14,708 bases of DNA from CAYPHJ01 sp964410485 (GTDB lineage Bacteria; Desulfobacterota; Binatia; UBA9968). The stretch is taken from NCBI GenBank assembly GCA_964410485.1, contig CAYPHJ010000111.1:1-14708 (forward strand), in the 5' to 3' direction. Position 1 is the stretch's first letter; every line of letters starts with the position of its first letter. The position numbers and the translations under genes were made by a program. The notes beneath the pieces were generated by a model. It saw only the letters and a list, made by a program, of their open reading frames with translations. It ran no database searches and had not been told where the DNA came from. This document shows positions 14,001-14,708 of the stretch, piece by piece.

Positions 14001-14708
14001 CGCCGGGAGACCCTTCGGCTTCGCTCAGGACAGGGAAGCGGTTGGTGGCCTACGTGGTCGCTGAGCAGGAGCCCCTCCCCACAACGACTGAGCTGCGCAG
14101 TTTCCTGAAGGAGAAACTGCCCGAGCACATGGTGCCGGCGCTCTTCGTCCTGCTCGATACCTTGCCGTTGACGCCCAACGGGAAGGTGGACCGCCGCGCA
14201 TTGCCCGCGCCCGACCGAGCGCGACCCGAACTGGAAAAAGCTTTCGTCGCGCCCCGAGATGACCTGGAACTCCAACTCGCTCAGATCTGGGAGGAGGTTC
14301 TAGGCGTTTGCCCTGTCGGGGTGCGAGACAATTTTTTTGAGCTGGGAGGGCACTCGCTGCTGGCCGTACGTCTGTTTGCCTTAATCGAGAAACGGCTGGG
14401 TAGAAAACTTTCCCTGACAACCGTCTTTCAGGGAGCAACGGTTGAGCATCTCGCCGGTCTTCTCCGCCAGCAGGCCGAGCCGGGACCTCAGTCATGTTTG
14501 GTGACCATTAAGGCGGATGGCAGTAAACAGCCGCTCTTTCTGGTGCATCCGGCCGGCGGACATGTTTTCCCCTACATTCATCTGGCGCAATATCTCGACT
14601 CCGATCAACCCTGCTATGGGCTGCAAGCAAGGGGACTGGAAGAAGGACAAGAGCCGCACACGCGGATCGAGGACATGGCGGCCTATTACATCGAAGCGTT
14701 GCAGACCG
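8024..14708 (+). CDS. Non-ribosomal peptide synthetase, C1-A1-T1-C2-A2-T2-TE, 3' end outside window
   Basis: One uninterrupted frame of 2228 codons, open at the right edge; motifs in all seven domains fall in the same frame. Start ATG 8024: the upstream in-frame stop is TAA at 8012-8014 and no other Met lies near. The ribosome site is poor (AGG too close). Domains by residue: C1 about 11-449, A1 470-981, T1 996-1067, C2 1091-1527, A2 1550-2061, T2 2076-2147, TE from about 2159. No epimerase, methyltransferase or other tailoring domain interrupts them. The two modules add two amino acids, and the thioesterase then releases the product as an acid, lactone or lactam. C1 is catalytically suspect. 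A1 and A2 each hold an in-frame insertion of repetitive DNA. Parts of A1 and A2 are about 90% identical in DNA while their cores differ, pointing to module duplication and core exchange. Confidence 0.95.
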   Translation, partial: MTGSQQEVIEGFRLSPQQKYLWLLQQEDPGRPYCAQCAVLIEGNLDTKNLAAALRNLFDRHEILRTAFICLPGMSIPVQVISDGSIPSIDCYDLTGWGLAEQEARIEALFQEARLLPFDFEKGTLARASIVTLSPDKFMLLVTLSSLCADTASLGTLVRELSRAYSACARGEELSGEPMQYADLAEWQNELLESAETREGRAYWHKQNIAPLLDLRLPFERQSSGPSDGARFDPRSLTATITPDATAKIRTLLRRYDAPAPAFFLACWQTLLWRLTGLSDFIVGMACNGRTYEGLSEAIGPLAKYLPLHCHLQNDLRFSDLLAQVNGSAHDVVEWQEYFSWEHIAGSNGDIKAPPFFTVSFEFAEQPPACFAPTVKLSIHRRLACADRFKVKLSCVQKHDHSTVDLHYDAHLYRSEDIGRLAGQYQTLLESVVRDPEAAISELEIVSAAERRQLLVEFNDTRTDYPEDKCIQQLFEEQVERTPDNVAVVFEGRQLTYAQLNARANQSAHYLRTLGVGPEVLVAICLERSLEMVIGLLGILKAGGAYVPLDPAYPKERLADLLADTQAPVFLTQQRVMAKVIEDRGPKIEDGDSRSSILNSRTRVVCLDTESQVIAQHSEENAVTSASARNAAYVIYTSGSTGQPKGVVIEHRGLSNTLKWLIDILELSAKDRCLLKTPITFDAAGREIFPTLIAGGCLVIAEAEGHRDCRYLAEILRNQRISIFHCVPSLLRLLMEEPALDGAEALRAVMCGGEALPPQVVMRFQRRSGVKLYNVYGPTEAIIDSAYWLCEGVGAHSTIPIGRPIPNARMQILDEALRPLPLGVPGNLCIGGVSLARGYLNRPELTAEKFVPDPFSEEPGARLYKTGDLARYLPDGNIEFLGRVDHQVKIRGFRIELGEIEAALDQHPSVREAVVLAPEDAPGERRLVAYVVADREPLPTTTDLRSFLKEKLPEHMVPALFVLLDALPLMPNGKVDRGALPAPDRTRPELDKAFVAPRTPTEELLSEIWAQVLDIERVGIYDNFFDLGGHSLLATQVVSRIREAFQVELPLRRIFEVPTVAGLAESIAVAQSAGQNLLVPPILPVPRDENLALSFAQQRLWFIDQLAPGNAAYNIPAAIRLRGPLNMAALEQSLNEIVKRHESLRTTFSMVDGRPAQRIAADLTIELPVVDLRKLPEAERETEVRRLVTEAAMRPFDLSQGPLLRVALLRLGDEEHVGLLTMHHIVSDGWSTGILIREVGRLYVAFSSGGTLSLPALPIQYADFAHWQRQWLQGGVLETQLAYWKQQLAGAPPLLDLPTDRPRPALQTFRGAHQSVMLPKTLTEGFKALARQEGVTQFMTLLAAFKVLLFRYTRQEDLIVGTPIANRNRLEIEGLIGCFVNALVLRTDLSGNPSFRELLRRVREVCLGAYGHQDLPFDRLVEEMRLKRDLSRNPLFQVMFVLQNASMRAVELPGLTLRPVEGDSETAHFDLTLVVVDADQGLTASFVYNTDLFEAATIARMLGHFQILLEAMIADPEQRLSDFPLLTDAERQQLLVEWNDTKSDYPRDLCIHQLFEAQAERTPDAVAVVFEHEQLTYGELNRRSNRLAHYLRTLGVGPEVPVAVCLERSLEMVIGLLGILKAGGAYLPLDPAYPKERLSLMLNDAQVPGLLTRKRLLGGLPECAAGIICLDSDWEVIANQSGENPSNATTPENLAYVIYTSGSTAQPKGVLVSHRSIADHCHSAQRYYDLNAADGVLQFASSSFDVSLEEILPALIVGAKLVIMGTDMWHPAEFHRKISQFGLTVLNLPSAYWQELARQWADVPELLPDIRPRLFIVGGDTMLPDGLNLWQRTPVNSVRLLNAYGPTETTITATAFELIPRFCDNKTFQRIPIGRPLANREIYILDNYGNPVPIGVPGELHIGGVGVGRGYLNRPELTAEKFVPNPFSEEPGARLYKTGDLARYLPDGNIEFLGRVDQQVKIRGFRVELGEIEATLDQHPAVREAVVQAREDTPGDPSASLRTGKRLVAYVVAEQEPLPTTTELRSFLKEKLPEHMVPALFVLLDTLPLTPNGKVDRRALPAPDRARPELEKAFVAPRDDLELQLAQIWEEVLGVCPVGVRDNFFELGGHSLLAVRLFALIEKRLGRKLSLTTVFQGATVEHLAGLLRQQAEPGPQSCLVTIKADGSKQPLFLVHPAGGHVFPYIHLAQYLDSDQPCYGLQARGLEEGQEPHTRIEDMAAYYIEALQT
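8054..9370 (+). other. NRPS domain C1: condensation domain without HHxxxDG
   Basis: Condensation fold recognised from LSPQQKYLWLLQQ, DRHEILRTAF, LPFDFEKGTLARA, QYADLAEWQNELL and DFIVGMACNGRTYEGL. Where HHxxxDG should stand (8456-8476) the sequence reads SSLCADT in VTLSSLCADTASLGTLVREL. Both His are Ser and the Gly is Thr; the Asp remains. A related '(P)ALCAD' version is one I recall from first-module C domains of other clusters. Peptide-bond catalysis by this domain is unlikely; a structural or gatekeeping role is possible. Confidence 0.85.
9431..10966 (+). other. NRPS domain A1: adenylation domain, code DARHMGVIDK
   Basis: Core motifs in order: LTYAQLN, LKAGGAYVPLDP, YTSGSTGQPKG (636-646), TFDAAGREIF, NVYGPTE, RLYKTGDLARYLPDGNIEFLGR, KIRGFRIELGEIE, PNGKVDR (Lys974). 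Mapping on the GrsA Phe pocket gives D682 A683 R686 H725 M750 G752 V775 I783 D784 K974. From memory, D-x-R-H-x-G recurs in microcystin McyB (methyl-Asp) and McyE (Glu), where the side-chain carboxylate is activated. So an Asp/Glu-like, iso-linked substrate is inferred. Confidence 0.85.
9767..9831. repeat. Head-to-head heptamer array inserted in the A1 coding region
   Basis: Left block: GAAGATA GAGGACC GAAGATA GAAGATG (9767-9794). Then GC. Right block: GATTCTC GATCCTC GATTCTC AATTCTC (9797-9824). The right block resembles the reverse complement of the left (NATYYTC units), so the array can form a long imperfect hairpin. It encodes EDRGPKIEDGDSRSSILNSR between LTQQRVMAKVI and RVVCLD. The equivalent stretch in A2 is about 17 residues shorter. 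The insertion is in frame and lies in a variable surface region before motif A3. Confidence 0.8.
11009..11224 (+). other. NRPS domain T1: peptidyl carrier protein
   Basis: IYDNFFDLGGHSLLATQVVSRI, phosphopantetheine Ser1031 at 11114-11116. The LGGHSL form is normal for carrier domains followed by a condensation domain. Confidence 0.93.
11294..12604 (+). other. NRPS domain C2: condensation domain, LCL-like
   Basis: LSFAQQRLWFIDQL (C1 core), KRHESLRTTF (C2 core), MHHIVSDGWS with HHxxxDG at residues 1223-1229 (intact), YWKQQLAGAPPLLDLPTDRPRP, IVGTPIANRNRLEIEGLIGCFVN and RNPLFQVMFVLQN. All active-site residues are present. No epimerase domain precedes it, and the 'SFAQQRLWF' opening fits LCL type, joining two L-configured residues. 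Stereochemical type is inferred. Confidence 0.92.
12671..14206 (+). other. NRPS domain A2: adenylation domain, code DVENIGAITK
   Basis: Motifs LTYGELN, LKAGGAYLPLDP, YTSGSTAQPKG (1699-1709), SSFDVSLEEILPAL, LNAYGPTETTIT, RLYKTGDLARYLPDGNIEFLGR, KIRGFRVELGEIE, PNGKVDR (Lys2054). Hand-mapped pocket: D1745 V1746 E1749 N1787 I1816 G1818 A1843 I1851 T1852 K2054. I cannot match it to a known substrate. Glu at the third position can pair with a basic side chain, but 'xxEEI' is also a subfamily trait, so no call is made. Motif A3 has Ala1705 in place of the second Gly of GSTGxPKG. Confidence 0.85.
14011..14034. repeat. 24-bp PERSRR-type repeat inserted in the A2 coding region
   Basis: Aligning A2 with A1 at DNA level, GGAGA|GAGGCGGTTGG in A1 corresponds to GGAGA|24 bases|GAAGCGGTTGG in A2. 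The extra bases contain CCCTTCGGCTTCGCTCAG followed by GACAGG and encode about eight residues (PSASLRTG) between EDTPGD and KRLVAYV. On the other strand the element reads ...CTGAGCGAAGCCGAAGGG, which translates as PERSRRV, a string I recall from many annotated spurious proteins. In frame, so the NRPS is not broken. Confidence 0.78.
14249..14464 (+). other. NRPS domain T2: peptidyl carrier protein
   Basis: VRDNFFELGGHSLLAVRLFALI, phosphopantetheine Ser2111 at 14354-14356. Carries the full-length chain to the thioesterase. Confidence 0.93.
14498..14708 (+). other. NRPS domain TE: type I thioesterase, N-terminal part only
   Basis: LVTIKADGSKQPLFLVHPAGGHVFPYIHLAQYLDSDQPCYGLQARGL is the opening of an alpha/beta-hydrolase thioesterase (FLVHPxGG oxyanion strand, then PxYGLQARGL). 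The nucleophile motif GxSxG lies beyond the window. Marks this as the terminal module of the assembly line. Confidence 0.9.

Noticed and set aside
1..14708. CRISPR array, tRNA, rRNA, or intact insertion sequence
   Set aside because: No regularly spaced identical repeats, no cloverleaf-like stretch and no transposase frame were seen on either strand.

Overview
The window looks like a high-GC soil- or sediment-type bacterial chromosome (an Acidobacteriota-like origin would fit, but this is low-confidence inference) carrying part of a hybrid polyketide / non-ribosomal peptide gene cluster. Both ends of the window cut through genes.

Left block (1-2572, + strand): the C-terminal end of a type I polyketide synthase (back half of a ketoreductase, an acyl carrier protein and a short acidic helical tail), followed after 3 bases by a gene for a stand-alone NRPS condensation domain with the motif HHIVVDF and a basic C-terminal tail in place of an adenylation domain.

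Right block (8024-14708, + strand, open at the right edge): one very long NRPS frame, C1-A1-T1-C2-A2-T2-TE (2228 codons visible). C1 has lost the HHxxxDG motif (SSLCADT instead). A1 has the hand-derived specificity code D-A-R-H-M-G-V-I-D-K. Its R/H/G positions match, from memory, the codes of microcystin-type domains that activate the side-chain carboxylate of Asp/Glu-like residues. A2 is in a final module ending in a thioesterase. One reading is that the polyketide passes to the stand-alone C protein, which supplies the condensation activity C1 lacks; this is inference.

Middle block (2573-8023): about 5.4 kb of accessory DNA between the biosynthetic blocks. It holds a FitAB-type (VapBC family) toxin-antitoxin pair on +; a YgiT-type zinc-finger protein on - preceded by a frameshifted, truncated DUF4258 toxin-like remnant; a multipass DUF998-like membrane protein on - whose stop codon lies inside an attC-like site (4497-4551) and whose 5' side has a second, weaker attC-like palindrome (5292-5387), so it looks like an integron gene cassette; a frameshifted remnant of a ribbon-helix-helix-like protein; a small DUF6566-like protein; a DUF1206 membrane protein on +; and a 26-aa hydrophobic protein on - with a strong ribosome binding site. 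No integrase is visible.

Two small DNA insertions inside the NRPS gene stand out. A1 carries about 50 bp made of heptamers in head-to-head blocks, and A2 carries exactly 24 bp of a PERSRR-type repeat, delimited by comparing the two modules. Both are in frame. No tRNA, rRNA, CRISPR array or intact insertion sequence was seen.
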